DNA from: Limonium bicolor | Lineage: Eukaryota > Streptophyta > Magnoliopsida > Caryophyllales > Plumbaginaceae | Length of the DNA: 64,000 nt | Direction of reading: 5' to 3' | Assembly (NCBI GenBank): GCA_023374045.1 | Contig: CM041779.1 | Coordinates: 269,603,062-269,667,061 of the forward strand | Shown here: piece by piece, positions 34,223-44,845 of the stretch | Numbering within the stretch: position 1 is the first letter of the stretch | Layout of the letters: each line of letters begins with the position of its first letter | Program-made: the position numbers and the translations under genes | Notes under the pieces: model-generated | Database searches by the model: none | The model's input: only the letters and a program-made list of their open reading frames with translations | What the model was told of the DNA's origin: nothing

Positions 34223-35284
34223 CCTGCTAGGACAGCCGCAAAAGTTTTGGAAGCAGGTTTCTTTTGGAAGACCTTGAACAAAGATTGCTATCAGTTTGTA
34301 TCTACATGTGACCAATGCCAAAGGCAAGGGAACCTATCTAGACGCCATGAGATGCCCTTGAATTCTATATTGGAAGTTGAACCATTCGACCTTTGGGGCA
34401 TTGATTTCATGGGGCCGTTTCCATCATCTCAAGGTAACCTCTACATCTTGGTAGGAGTAGACTACGTTACAAAATGGGCTGAAGCAATAGCAGCACCAAC
34501 TAATGATGCAAAAGTAGTGCTGAAATTTTTGAAGCGGAATATATTCACTCGTTTTGGTGTTCCACGAGCAATCATTAGTGATGGAGGTACCCATTTCTGC
34601 AACAAACAGTTTGAAGCTCTCCTACAGAAGTATGGCGTACGGCACAAGGTTTCCCTACCATATCACCCGCAGACAAACGGGCAAGCCGAGATTACAAATA
34701 GAGAAATCAAGTGGATCCTTCAGAAATCTGTCACATCTTCTAGACGCGATTGGTCACTCAAGCTAGATGACGCTTTGTGGGCATATCGCACTGCCTTCAA
34801 AACACCCTTAGGTATGTCTCCATACAAATTGGTATATGGCAAGGCCTGTCACTTGCCTGTAGAATTGGAGCATAAGTCTTTTTGGGCCATCAAAGCATTA
34901 AATTTTGATTTACAAAAAGCTGGTGAGAAGCGCAAGATGCAGTTGTGCAATTTGGAGGAATTTAGAGAGGAAGCCTATGAAAATGCCAAGATCTATAAGG
35001 AAAAGACAAAGAGGTGGCATGACAAGCTTTTGGTCAAGCGTGAGTTTCACGTTGGAGATAAGGTGCTTCTATTCAACTCCCGCCTGAAATTATTCCCGGG
35101 AAAGTTGAAATCTCGCTGGTCTGGACCGTTCACAGTAACGAGTGTCTCGCCCTATGGAGCCATAGGTTTAATCAATACAGAAGGGGAGACATTCAAAGTC
35201 AACGGGTCTCAGTTGAAACACTATCTAAGTGGTGACATCGCCGAAGTCCATTCGGCGATCACGGTGCATGATCCTCCATACTGA
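34223..35284 (+). pseudogene. pol: Element C integrase (continues after element D)
   Basis: The open frame resumes with [18 protein letters not shown]; the apparent first 14 codons of the longer ORF (34181-34222) belong to D's LTR. The second half of the zinc finger is TCDQCQ. The catalytic triad is present: Asp in GIDFMGPF, Asp in ISDGGTHF and Glu in [16 protein letters not shown]. The GPY-like C-terminus ([18 protein letters not shown]) ends at TGA 35282-35284 without a chromodomain, as expected for the Athila branch. Integrase would insert the DNA copy into the genome. This part is intact, but pol is broken by D and by upstream stops. Confidence 0.9.
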
Positions 35285-35298
35285 TCTTACAATTACAC

Positions 35299-35349
35299 GG
35301 TCTAGCCAAAGACCGAAAAGACGGGCAGCTCATTGGGAGGCAACCCAAT
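35299..35349 (+). other. Post-pol twin hairpin, element C
   Basis: GGTCT-AGCCAA-AGACC (35299-35314), GGGCAGC, then ATTGGG-AGGCAA-CCCAAT (35332-35349). It lies 14 nt after the pol stop. Stem 2 differs from B and D at several positions on both sides, so pairing is preserved. Confidence 0.85.
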
Positions 35350-36247
35350 CTCCTTTCTTCTATCTTCTTATCTTTCATTTTAATTCATGTTTTTACGTGT
35401 GCTAATTCCTTTGTTAGCTCTTTTTCTTTGGTTGTTTGTTGTCAAAGTGTAGGTTTGATGAAGAAAGAGAAACAGAGTACTAGGAGACAATCCTTCGGTG
35501 GACTAAACAGGGTGGTCCGGGACTTCAACCATATCTTAAGTCCCGGACCAGAGGAGAAGGCAAGTCTCGAACAGAAAACATGGGGTGGTCCGGGACTTCA
35601 TACAAAACCTAAGTCCCGGACAACGAGGGGCTGCAAGTCTCGACCTGTTTTAACATAGCGGTCCAGGACCTCTTACATATCTTAGGTCCCGGACCAACAA
35701 CGGTTCAGAAAAAATAAAAAAATTGTCAGGTCGTCATCTATCTTCTATCCCCAATCCCCTTCCTGCAATCCCTAACTCCCTCTCTCGCTCTTGAACTCGC
35801 CACTCCCGTCGCCTGCTCCAAACCACCGCACCACCACACCCTCGCGCAACCACAACACCCTCGCGCAGCCACAACCGCCCTCCTCATGTCGCCTTCCCCA
35901 CCCAAATTGCACCACACTTTCCCATCCACCCACACCACCCGCTCCGCCCTACTCCTTCGCGCACCACAACACCAACCCGACGCCAACACAACCACCACCA
36001 CCCCCACCTGGCCCATCTCGCGCCTCTGTTCCCAAACCCAACGCAACCACAATATCACCGGCCCCAATTTCCTACCCTCCAGCCACAGCTCCACCGCACC
36101 CACACTTTCCTCTGTCGCCCAACTTCTCTACAATTTCCCAAACACTGCGCATCTGTTAACTATCAACCGACCACACCAAACCGCACCCACACACACTGCC
36201 ACCCACCCAAACATACCCTTACCACGTCCTTAATCCAAAAATTTAAA
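35350..36247 (+). other. Element C post-pol spacer
   Basis: Contains three hairpin units (35514-35695) and a C/A-rich stretch (35750-36230) that gives low-complexity Pro/His/Thr ORFs on several frames. I regard none of these as a gene. Confidence 0.6.
35514..35695 (+). repeat. Three GGTCCGGGACTT hairpin units in C's post-pol spacer
   Basis: Units at 35514-35549, about 35585-35622 and about 35659-35695 use the same stem as C's LTR array, at a similar 72-73 bp spacing. The array therefore occurs in two separate parts of the same element. Confidence 0.85.
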
Positions 36248-37632
36248 ATGGCACCCAAACGAGCTCGTCGTTCCAACACCGCAGGCGCATCTTCATCCGC
36301 CGCCGCTCCTCCATCCCCCGATGCAGCTCCAATCCGGATCCGGGAGACGGTTGATTCGGACTTCATCAATGAAGCCGCTGCGAATTGGTACCGGGACCGC
36401 GAAAGGAAAATCATTCCCGAAAGGTCAGTCTGCCCGACTTTGATAGCCGAATTTGATCTGGAATCAATTTTTAGTGCACGCAGATGGTCATGTTTGCTGA
36501 ATAGAGGTGGGAGATTCTATCCGAGATTGGTGAAGTTATTTTATGCTAATGCGACTGTGAACGAGGAGAAGGATGCTATTAATTCGGTGGTTAAAGCGGT
36601 GAATATTTCTGTGACTGCTTTGAGCATTAGGCGTTGTTTGGAATTACCCATAGCTGTTCGGGTTCCGACTGCAGAGAATATGGTCAATATGCCATTATTG
36701 ACTAGACAGGCTAAGGAATACTACATTAACTTGATTGTCAATGACCCGGACGTTCAAAACCGGCAGCGTAGGAATAACCGGGATAAGCAGGTTGTCACGG
36801 GGGATAAGCTACCGACCCCTAGAGAGCGTCTGATTTTAGGGGTGCTAATGTATAATGTTCGCCCCCGGGAGTGCGCGGATCTGAATATGAATGACTGCTG
36901 GCTTATGCGCTACATCCTGGACGATGACTATGCCGCTGCAGGGGTTCTACCTACTCTGCATCAAGTTATCTTTAACTCCATGCTCCGGGTGGTTGAGACC
37001 GATCACTCCACTTCTCTCCCATTCCCACACCTCCTACACTCGTTACTTGCTGTAAGGGGGTGGATGTATCTGATGAGCTGCCCCAGTATCCTCGGTCTAC
37101 TCTCGATATGACGATGATGAGATTCTTTCAGTGGGACAAGATCAACGGGCAGTGGGTGAAGCGCCGACGCGCTGCACGCGCACCCCAAGTTGTTGAGGAC
37201 GCTGCTGAGGTTGCTGACGAGGCTGATGCGGCTGCTGATGAGGCTGAGGCCGTTGCTGATGAGGCTGCTGCTGCTGGTGGTGAGGCCCCAGCCTACCCGA
37301 TACCTGCTGGTCTGGCCCCGGGCTATGATGAGTTGCTGCATGAGTTTCGAGCCTGGAGGGGGACTGCTACAGCTTACTTCGACGGTTTTACGAGTCGTTT
37401 GGATGAGTATGGTACGAGACTCTCTGCTTTAGAGACCCGTCAGACTGATTATGAGGCCAGGCAGGATGCCAAGTTTGTTGAGTACGCGGCTCGTCAGGAG
37501 ACCCGTCAGACTGATTATGAGGCCAGGCGGGATGCCCAGTTTGCTGAGTACGCGGCTCATCAGGAGGCCCGATTCCGTGAGTATGATGAGCGTTTTACAC
37601 AGTTGGAGTCCTGGCGCATGCCCCATCGATAG
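36248..37632 (+). pseudogene. Element C env-position ORF (Athila ORF / putative plant transposon protein) with coiled-coil tail
   Basis: ATG 36248 opens a Ser/Ala/Pro-rich start (nuclear-localisation-like PKRARR), then SDFINEAAANWYRDRE and the family hallmark RFYPRLVKLFYANATV. A frameshift near the G-run at 37055-37062 moves the reading frame; the second frame runs to TAG 37630-37632. It has an Ala/Glu-rich segment, then a coiled-coil tail with repeats built on RQTDYEAR and QFAEYAAHQE, and ends WRMPHR. The two frames together make about 460 codons. Position and domain match B's ORF. The role is unknown; it sits where env would be, but I see no signal peptide or transmembrane helix. Confidence 0.82.
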
Positions 37633-39010
37633 TACATGTTTGGGGTCTATGCTCTCTTCTTCATCAGTCTACCTATCTTTTATTGCACTTATGGATTTTC
37701 AGCTGACTTGACATTTGTGATATTTTGCTGTCTTTTAGATTAGTAGATTGCTACTTCTGGTACCTTTCTTTTTCTATTTGGATTGTTTTTGATGGGGTAC
37801 TTTGGTTATTCCCGAATATTTGGTTATGTGTGATCTCTTTTGTTGCAACGCGCTGTCTGCTGCTTTGTGATATTCAAACAGGACTGCCATTTTTGTGTGC
37901 GCTATCCAAAGAAAACAAAGGAGACTCTGCCGAAATTTTCGCAACACCCCTTAAGTCTCCCGTTCCTTGTCCTGAGTGTGGGGACGTCATCTTCACCGAT
38001 TATTCAGGGGAGTCCTATTCTTTCTTTTGCACTATAATCACATTCTAGTAGCAATGAGGGCATTGCTATTATCTAAGTGTGGGGAAGTAGTAAGGGGGTT
38101 GCACATCTAATTGTTTGTTTTCGGTGGCTCCTGACAAGACTTATTCTATCTTCACTAACCTTTGATGACCCTCAACAAAATTTTTATTGACATACTTGGT
38201 TTTCATTTGTGGTGCGATACGTCAGTCGGGAATAACGTACAAGTAGCAAATATTTCTGAGATTTAATCTGAAACTTCGGTCATAAGAACTTTGGTTATAC
38301 TGCTTGTGTTGTCAGTTTTGGTTAAAATTTTCATCTATTTCCTTCAATAAAAGGTGAGACCATTTTGTGACTATTTTGTTTGAACTAACTTGGGGCTTTG
38401 GGAAAGTTTTGGAATGAATGGAAGGAAAGGACAAAGGCAAGGTACTCCTCTAATCTACTCTGAACCGGAACAGGCCTCTACCATTCGGTAATTAAGCCCA
38501 TGGAGTGCCTCATCACTCATCTACCTAAGATCATCTGATCTGGGATAGAAGGCCCAACACCGCTACAAGGATGGGGAGAAAAGTCTGAGGGGATGAAATG
38601 AATAATGCTTACTCAGAAAAATTGGAAGGAAATTTCTTTCATGCTAAACAGTTTATTGCAAATTCTTCCTTGATTATGAGTATGTGGCAATGAAAGGTAA
38701 TGTGGAATATGACATTACTTCTTGCCCCTTGTCGTCCAATGAATTGTGGAAAGCAAACGGAAAGTTAAGCCCTGAGTACAGTTTGGATTAAATAGTTATG
38801 ATGATAGTCTCATGGATTTGTCAAACACTCTAGCTTCACTGTTTAAGAAAACTTGCAGTACTACTAGTCGTTGTCTCTTATGACTGTTTCTCAGCATTAA
38901 ATTTCCTTATACATTTCTCCTGACCTGATAAATCCCCGCTTTTGGAAATTCTGGTACATTTTGATTGCAGTAATTGCTTGAGGACAAGCAAAGGTTAAGT
39001 GTGGGGATGT
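37633..39010 (+). other. Element C 3' untranslated interior with two AGGA-hairpin/PPT modules
   Basis: Module 1 is the hairpin TAGCAATG-AGGG-CATTGCTA (38049-38068) followed by AAGTGTGGGGAAG (38075). Module 2 is GCTTG-AGGA-CAAGC (38976-38989) followed by AAGTGTGGGG (38997-39006) and the LTR start at 39011. The sequence between is AT-rich and I find no gene. The 107 aa ORF at 37725 lacks recognisable domains. Confidence 0.75.
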
Positions 39011-40874
39011 TGATAAGTAAGGAATTTACCTATTTCTGCATGATCTTTTAATACCGAATTCTTTGCTATTTACTGCTAAATTCCTGTCTTTTAAGTGTTT
39101 TTATGTCTCTTGCTGCAATTGTCTTCTTTTATGGCTTTTATGTGCTTTTTCAGGTATTTAATCTCAAAAGAAACATGTTCATATCATTGTTGGAGACCAT
39201 AGTTTTTCAAACAAGCTAAATGGAGTCAGGAAAGTCATCTCTCGACCTAAATTCAGATATGGTCCGGGACTTGTTGCATAACTTAAGTCCCGGACCACAA
39301 ATTGACTTCACTCTCGGCTTAAATACAGGTATGGTCCGGGACCTTATACACAACTTAAGTCCCGGACCACACAAGAAGCTGCTCTCGACCTGTTTCTACA
39401 CCATGGTCCGGGACTTTATACAAACCTTAAGTCCCGGACCACAAAGCAAAGCAATTCGCGAATCAAATTCAGGCATGGTCTGGGACTTTATACAAGGCCT
39501 AAGTCCCGGACCACATAAAGACGCCAACTCTCGACCCATTTCAATGCTATGGTCCGGGACTTAACACAGGACTTAAGTCCCGGACCATACTGTTGAAAGC
39601 GCAGTCTGAAGCGCGCGAACGTGAAGAGAAGAGATTTATTCTCTTCATAATTAAACTGTCGCCCATGCACTACCAATTTCCTTTCCAGCTTTATCTTCCA
39701 CACTCGTTTTTGTCCCTTTCACTGCTACTTTCCATCCTCATCTCCACTAATCTAATCATCTCCCTAAATCCAGCAAAAACACTCACGTAAACACCCACCA
39801 TTCCACTTACAAATTCCACCCCCAGGCCTCTCCTGCTACGTACTCATCAAATGAAGTTCTATAAATAGAACTCAATCTCACTCATTTTAGACACAATTCT
39901 GGAGAGCATTCCACACTCACTCCATCCATTTCCATTTCTCACGTTCCATTCATATCACCATTCTCATTAAACACCATACACATCCACAGAAATCTGGAGT
40001 ACACAAGCAGCTGGAGACTCCACCATTTTCTGGAGAAAGAGCAGAAGAAAGCACTGGTCACACACCGAGACTCCATTAAAGAGTCTTAAATCAGAGTTTC
40101 TTCTTCTCTTCCTCTTTAATGTTGTTTACATATTTTTACAGTATTTTCATTTCCATGGCTGAGTAGTTTTTATAAATTTCGGTTTACTATGTAATCCAAA
40201 TTCAAGGTTCCATTATCTTTGTGATTTACCATTTTAAATAGATTAAAGTGATGTTCCTTATTTATTTTTATAAATCTTGTGATTTGGCCAATTACTTGAT
40301 TTTACCAGTTTATCTGCTTATAAGTGAGAACTGCGGTAGATAATAGACAACAGGAACAGTACCGGTTAATTTAGAGATGGTAATTCCTCTAGGATATTAA
40401 CTGATCAATAAACTGGATTTTCTTAAAGTGTTAGCATTAGTAAATTTGTAACGAGAGTTAAAATTTATTAGCTGTTAATTAGATTCCACCGAGCGGGAGA
40501 CCGAACGTGGAATATTTCTGTTCTAGGATTTTAATCTGAATTTTGGTAAACACACTGAAAAAGGAACCGAAGAATTTGGAGGATTAGTAAACCGGAATTT
40601 CCCCTTTTATTAAATCAAAGAAAAATACTATTAATTTGCCCACTGTCTTGCATTTATTACCTTTGCTCTTATTTACACTCTTGTTTCATACTTTAGTAAT
40701 TCAACAAACAAAACCCCCTTGTCACTGGAGTGAACCGATTTGTTAGTTTGTTTTTTTAAAATATTAATTAAACTAAAACGCTGCCTCCCTTGGATTCGAT
40801 AACTTGGAGGGACACTTCTAGGAAAAACTTGCTATAATCGACCGGTATACTTGCCGTTAGGTTTTTGCCCAACA
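39011..40874 (+). mobile_element. Element C: 3' LTR (1864 bp)
   Basis: A near-identical copy of 22067-23934, with the same hairpin array (39261-39590), TATA box (39860-39867) and TTGCCCAACA end. It is followed by the target duplication ATGGG (40875-40879) and then the resumed ORF of element B. Confidence 0.95.
39261..39590 (+). repeat. Five-unit hairpin array in C's 3' LTR
   Basis: Same 72-bp units as 22317-22645. Several arms are better paired here (GGTCCGGGACC where the 5' copy has GGTCTGGGACC), so the two copies have drifted independently. Confidence 0.9.
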
Positions 40875-40879
40875 ATGGG

Positions 40880-41481
40880 ACAAATGTTCGAGTCACCATG
40901 ACCCTGAACATGGTTGGTGACCCAGTGAGGAGGGTCATGCTCGCGCTACTTTGCCACAACATCCTGCCAGGGACAGCAAAGATCTAAACTCCATGGACTG
41001 CTATATGATGGATTATATGGTAGCCCTGGACCCTGACCACCCTCTCTCTCTCTTCGGGCTGATGTTCCGCCACTTGCAGCACATTGTGAGGCAGAAGAGT
41101 TCTCATCATTTGGGCTTCCCCCATTTCCTGCATAGCCAGATTGTCCACCATGGTGTATCGGCTGCTGGCGAGACTGTGTCAGACCCCATGGACTACATTC
41201 ATGGCTACGTCATGCAGAGGTTGGGCTTCTCTTGGGATGAGGTGACTTGGGTGAAGGGGATTTTAGAGGAAGATCAGCCGAGTGTCGGTTCCTCCTCCTC
41301 CGGAGCAGCAGCTTCTAGTGCTAACCTCCTTGCTCTGCCCCCGCCACCACCAGACACTATCTCTCGGCAGGAGTTTGAGGAGCACATAGCAGCTTATCAG
41401 CGTGAGATGCAGGCCGAGATGGATGCCAGGATGCAGCGCATGCGAGCAGAGTTCCGCCCTGATGCTCCCCCACCTCAGTAG
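40880..41481 (+). pseudogene. Element B env-position ORF, second part
   Basis: This continues the frame cut at 22066: VTMTLNMVGDPVRRVMLALL follows in phase. The frame is lost near 40980 by an apparent 1-bp deletion (GCAAAGATCTA) and resumes one frame over with DLNSMDCYMMDYMV. It runs through HHLGFPHFLHSQIV, a Ser/Ala/Pro linker and a short coiled-coil tail (EFEEHIAAYQREMQAEMDAR) to TAG 41479-41481. With the early TGA in the first part, the gene has at least two lesions besides the insertion of element C. The tail has the same overall design as C's ORF. Confidence 0.8.
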
Positions 41482-42773
41482 CCAGTTCATGATGTTCGCT
41501 GCCCGAGTCTTGTAGTTTAAAACACTGTTATGTTGAGTTTGGAGATTGGTTATGTTTATGTCCTCTAGACTTCTATTCAATTACTTGTATCGTACTTTAT
41601 TTTCCACTTAACCTTTATGTTTTATGCACCCCTTTTGGATACTATGTTATTAGACTCATCGATGAGTCTCCTTTTGATATCTAACCATGGGCTTTTAGAG
41701 TATTCCTCGGAATCTTGTTGCGCCTAGTTTATTTTTGTCTATGCATTGTAGATAAATACACACTGAAAACAAGCACTCCTCAAGGCTGAGTAAGACACAT
41801 GCAAGAGAAACTTTTGCAAAAAATTTCCTTGGTCTCCGACTTGTTACCGTTGGAGCTAGCGCTTCAACGACCCCGGACACTCTCAAGTGTAGGGGAACCC
41901 TTTGCCCAACTCACGTCTTATCAGGGGAGTACTAGTTCTCTCAATACTTACACAATGCTTTACAACTTTTTGTACCCTATGTTTCATGCTTCGAAAAGGT
42001 CTTCTGTTTGTTTTCCCCTGAGTTTTGCTTTGCACAATGAGGACATTGTCCTATTCAAGTGTGGGGGAAACGACCTTTTCTTTTTGGTGCACTTCTCAAT
42101 CTCCTCATACATATCTATTGCTGCCATGAAGAAGTTACATTTATACTAAGCAAGTCTTTCCATGAATTCTTTGAACTTTCCACCAAATTTTTCAAAAAGT
42201 TCTCTCTTGAGGAGCAATTAATTGCGGTGCTTCCATAAATCCCTTTGTTGGTGAATTTTTATTGCTTAGGGGTTCCTTCTAATCTTCTCATCTAGGGATT
42301 GCTAAGGGGTGTTTCCTCGTGAAATTTTTTAAAAGGACTTGAGAGACACCATAGGTAACCAACAAATGAAAGTTGAGTGTTCTTTAAAGCAAAGGCACAA
42401 TGCCAAATTATCTCTTCTCATCTCTTGTTGCAAAAGTGAATAAAATGCAAATCTCTATTTTTCCTTTTGTTTTTTCCTCAATGCCCATTCTTGAGAGAAG
42501 TTGGCCATGGTAAAAGTTCTCCAAGTTCCAAAGATCTTTAAACAGTTGGAAACACTCTAGATCATACCCCAAAGCTCTATATTTTTATTTTCCCTAAGCA
42601 CACCCATGTCACCATGAGAAGGTTGGTTGCACTCCTCTTGAGAGTTTTCACAATTTTTCTCACTTAAATTCAAGAATTCATCTAAACACTTGCTTGCTAT
42701 AAATGTTCCTTCTTGCTGTGGGTTCCTAGACAATTTTTCTTGAGGACAAGCAAATAGATAAGTGTGGGGGAGT
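41482..42773 (+). other. Element B 3' untranslated interior with two AGGA-hairpin/PPT modules
   Basis: Module 1 is ACAATG-AGGA-CATTGT (42035-42050) followed by AAGTGTGGGGGA (42058-42070). Module 2 is CTTG-AGGA-CAAG (42739-42750) followed by AAGTGTGGGGG (42760-42770) and TGATAAG of the LTR at 42774. The part between resembles element D. No gene is seen. Confidence 0.75.
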
Positions 42774-43077
42774 TGATAAGTGGTGAAATAATGCTATTTT
42801 AAGAGTTTCATTCACCTTCATTTTAGTGGGTGCATAACTTATTTGACCACTTAATAGAGTGTTTTTGTTATTAATAGTGAACTTATAGAGTTTGATCTCT
42901 TGATAGGTAAAAGCTCATTTTGAGCATACTTTTGGGTTCTTTTTGAGCTATTGGCATGCATCAACAGATTCCCCATCTCTCAAGCTTTCCAACGCCGCAA
43001 ACGGGGAGCAATTCCGAGCCACAACGAAGATTTTAGGCCCCGTGTAAGTTAGAGCAAATCTCTGGAGCAGGATCGGC

Positions 43078-43260
43078 CCACAGGACTGACCCACTCTGGG
43101 TTGGTCGGATTGTTCTTCCGGGTGCCCAAGCTACTGGAATCGATCGACCCATAAGTCTGGGTCGATCGTGGGTTGGTCGCACTTAAAGTTGCTCACATGC
43201 CTTCTTCTTCGGAGGCCGACCGACCCACGGGACCGACCCAGTCTGGGTCGGTCGGACGGA
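43078..43260 (+). repeat. Hairpin array in B's 3' LTR
   Basis: Modules of the GACCGACCCA/TGGGTCGGTC type, including ATCGACCCATAAG with CTGGGTCGAT, and the dense CCGACCGACCCACGGG run at 43217-43257. It is the same stem family as B's post-pol array (20266-20500). Confidence 0.78.
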
Positions 43261-43376
43261 AAATTTGCCCAGTTTTGTGTTTTTAAAAGCTGATTTTTGG
43301 GACTCTTCTATCATTCTACATTCCACACACCTAGAGACTAAAACCAGGAGAGATAGGGACGACTTTGAAGGAGAAA

Positions 43377-43421
43377 AGAAGAAGAAGAAGAAGAAGAAGA
43401 AGAAGAAGAAGAAGAAGAAGA
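43377..43421. repeat. (GAA)n microsatellite
   Basis: About 15 tandem GAA units, in the presumed leader part of B's LTR. Confidence 0.95.
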
Positions 43422-43466
43422 GAAGGAAGAAATCTCATCTTCTCCAAGCTCAACCACCTTCAACAA

Positions 43467-43472
<6 letters not shown>

Positions 43473-43513
<41 letters not shown>
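43473..43513. repeat. (CT)n microsatellite
   Basis: About 20 tandem CT units just downstream of the GAA tract. Confidence 0.95.
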
Positions 43514-43517
<4 letters not shown>

Positions 43518-43852
43518 TGTATCTCTATGGCTGAGTAGAACTATTTAGCACTTTGGGATGGGGATTTGAACTTGAATCCCCCAACTAGCTTGTAAACCCT
43601 TACTTCATTAATTATTATTATTTTCTCTCTCTTGTGCATTTAATGCTTTAACTTGATCAATTATGGCATTTATGGTGATTCCCAACAACACAAGACTTTG
43701 AGTTGGGGGTTGTGACCTAGAGGAGAGAGAAACCCTAGATTGTGCTAGCTTGATTAGTTGGTGAAATTTGGGGCTATTTATGTGGTCTTGCAATTAATGC
43801 TATCTAGTGATTGGAACTTCTCTTGATTTGAGAGTTGAGAATATCTAGGTAA

Positions 43853-44845
43853 CACTAGTAGAAAAAATGTTTTTAACCACGGTTATTTTGCCTATATACC
43901 ACGGTTAGGAACCGTGGTTTATGCTCGCGTCGTATATTTACAAATATCGATATACGACGGTTCGTAACCGTCGTTTAAAAGTCGTAACCGTCCTTGTTTG
44001 CGATTTAGGTAGTATGTTCCTTGTTCGCGGTGGCTTGCAAAATTACCGTGAAAGAGAATGGATGAGGCGTAGACCATGTTCCTTGTTCGCCGGTTAGGGT
44101 TGCGAAAATTACAGTGAGTGGAGATGAGGAAGGCGCAGAGCATGTGTTCCTTGTTCGCAAGTGTAAGCTGCAAGAGAATGAGAGAGAATGAAGAAGAGTT
44201 GCAAGAGAAAACAAGAGAATGAGAGCATGTGTTCCTTGTTCGCATGTGTTCGTGCGGTGTAGGTTGCAAAAAATTATAGTGAAAACAAGAGAATTACCGT
44301 GAAAACAAGAGATGAGAGAAGTCGGAGCATGTTCCTTGTTTGCCAATATGGGTTGCAAAATTACCGTGAGGTTGAAGAGAATGAAGAAGAGTTGCAGAGC
44401 GTCTGTTTGGGTTCCAAAATTACCGTGAGAGAATTTATATAAGAGAATAGAGAGAAAGAGCCGCGTTAATTTGGGCCGAAAATTGAAATTCCCGCTTAGA
44501 CTATATACCACAGTTCACCAAAAAACCGTGGTTTAATATAGTAAGATGTGCAATATAAATGACGGTTGCCGAGGAACCGTCGTATATAAGTACCTTATAT
44601 ATGACGGTTCTCCAATAACCGTGGTATATTCACTATGGCGTGTACCTTATATGACGGTTGCCCTGAAAACCGTGGTATATAAGTAACTTATATACGACGG
44701 TTCTTTAAAAACCGTGGTATATTCACTCTGGCGTGTACCTTAAATGACGGTTTCCCTGAAAACCGTGGTTTATAAACTTTAAACCATGATTTTTCATTTA
44801 ACCGTGGTTTAAACGCCGTCATTAAAAATCTTTTTTCTACTAGTG
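43853..44845. mobile_element. Second non-autonomous CACTA-type element, 993 bp
   Basis: The ends are CACTAGTAGAAAAAAT and TTTTTTCTACTAGTG, with a 3-bp duplication TAA (43850-43852 and 44846-44848). It has the same subterminal ACCACGGTT/AACCGTGGT repeats, the same internal TTCCTTGTTCGC minisatellite (43995-44430) and the same AGAGCCGCGTTAATTTGGGC block as the 4692-6455 element, so it belongs to the same family. Its own ORFs are repeat translations. Confidence 0.92.

Noticed and set aside
35791..36233. Overlapping Pro/His/Thr-rich ORFs in C's post-pol spacer
   Set aside because: Low-complexity C/A-rich DNA open in several frames at once; no domain and not conserved in B.
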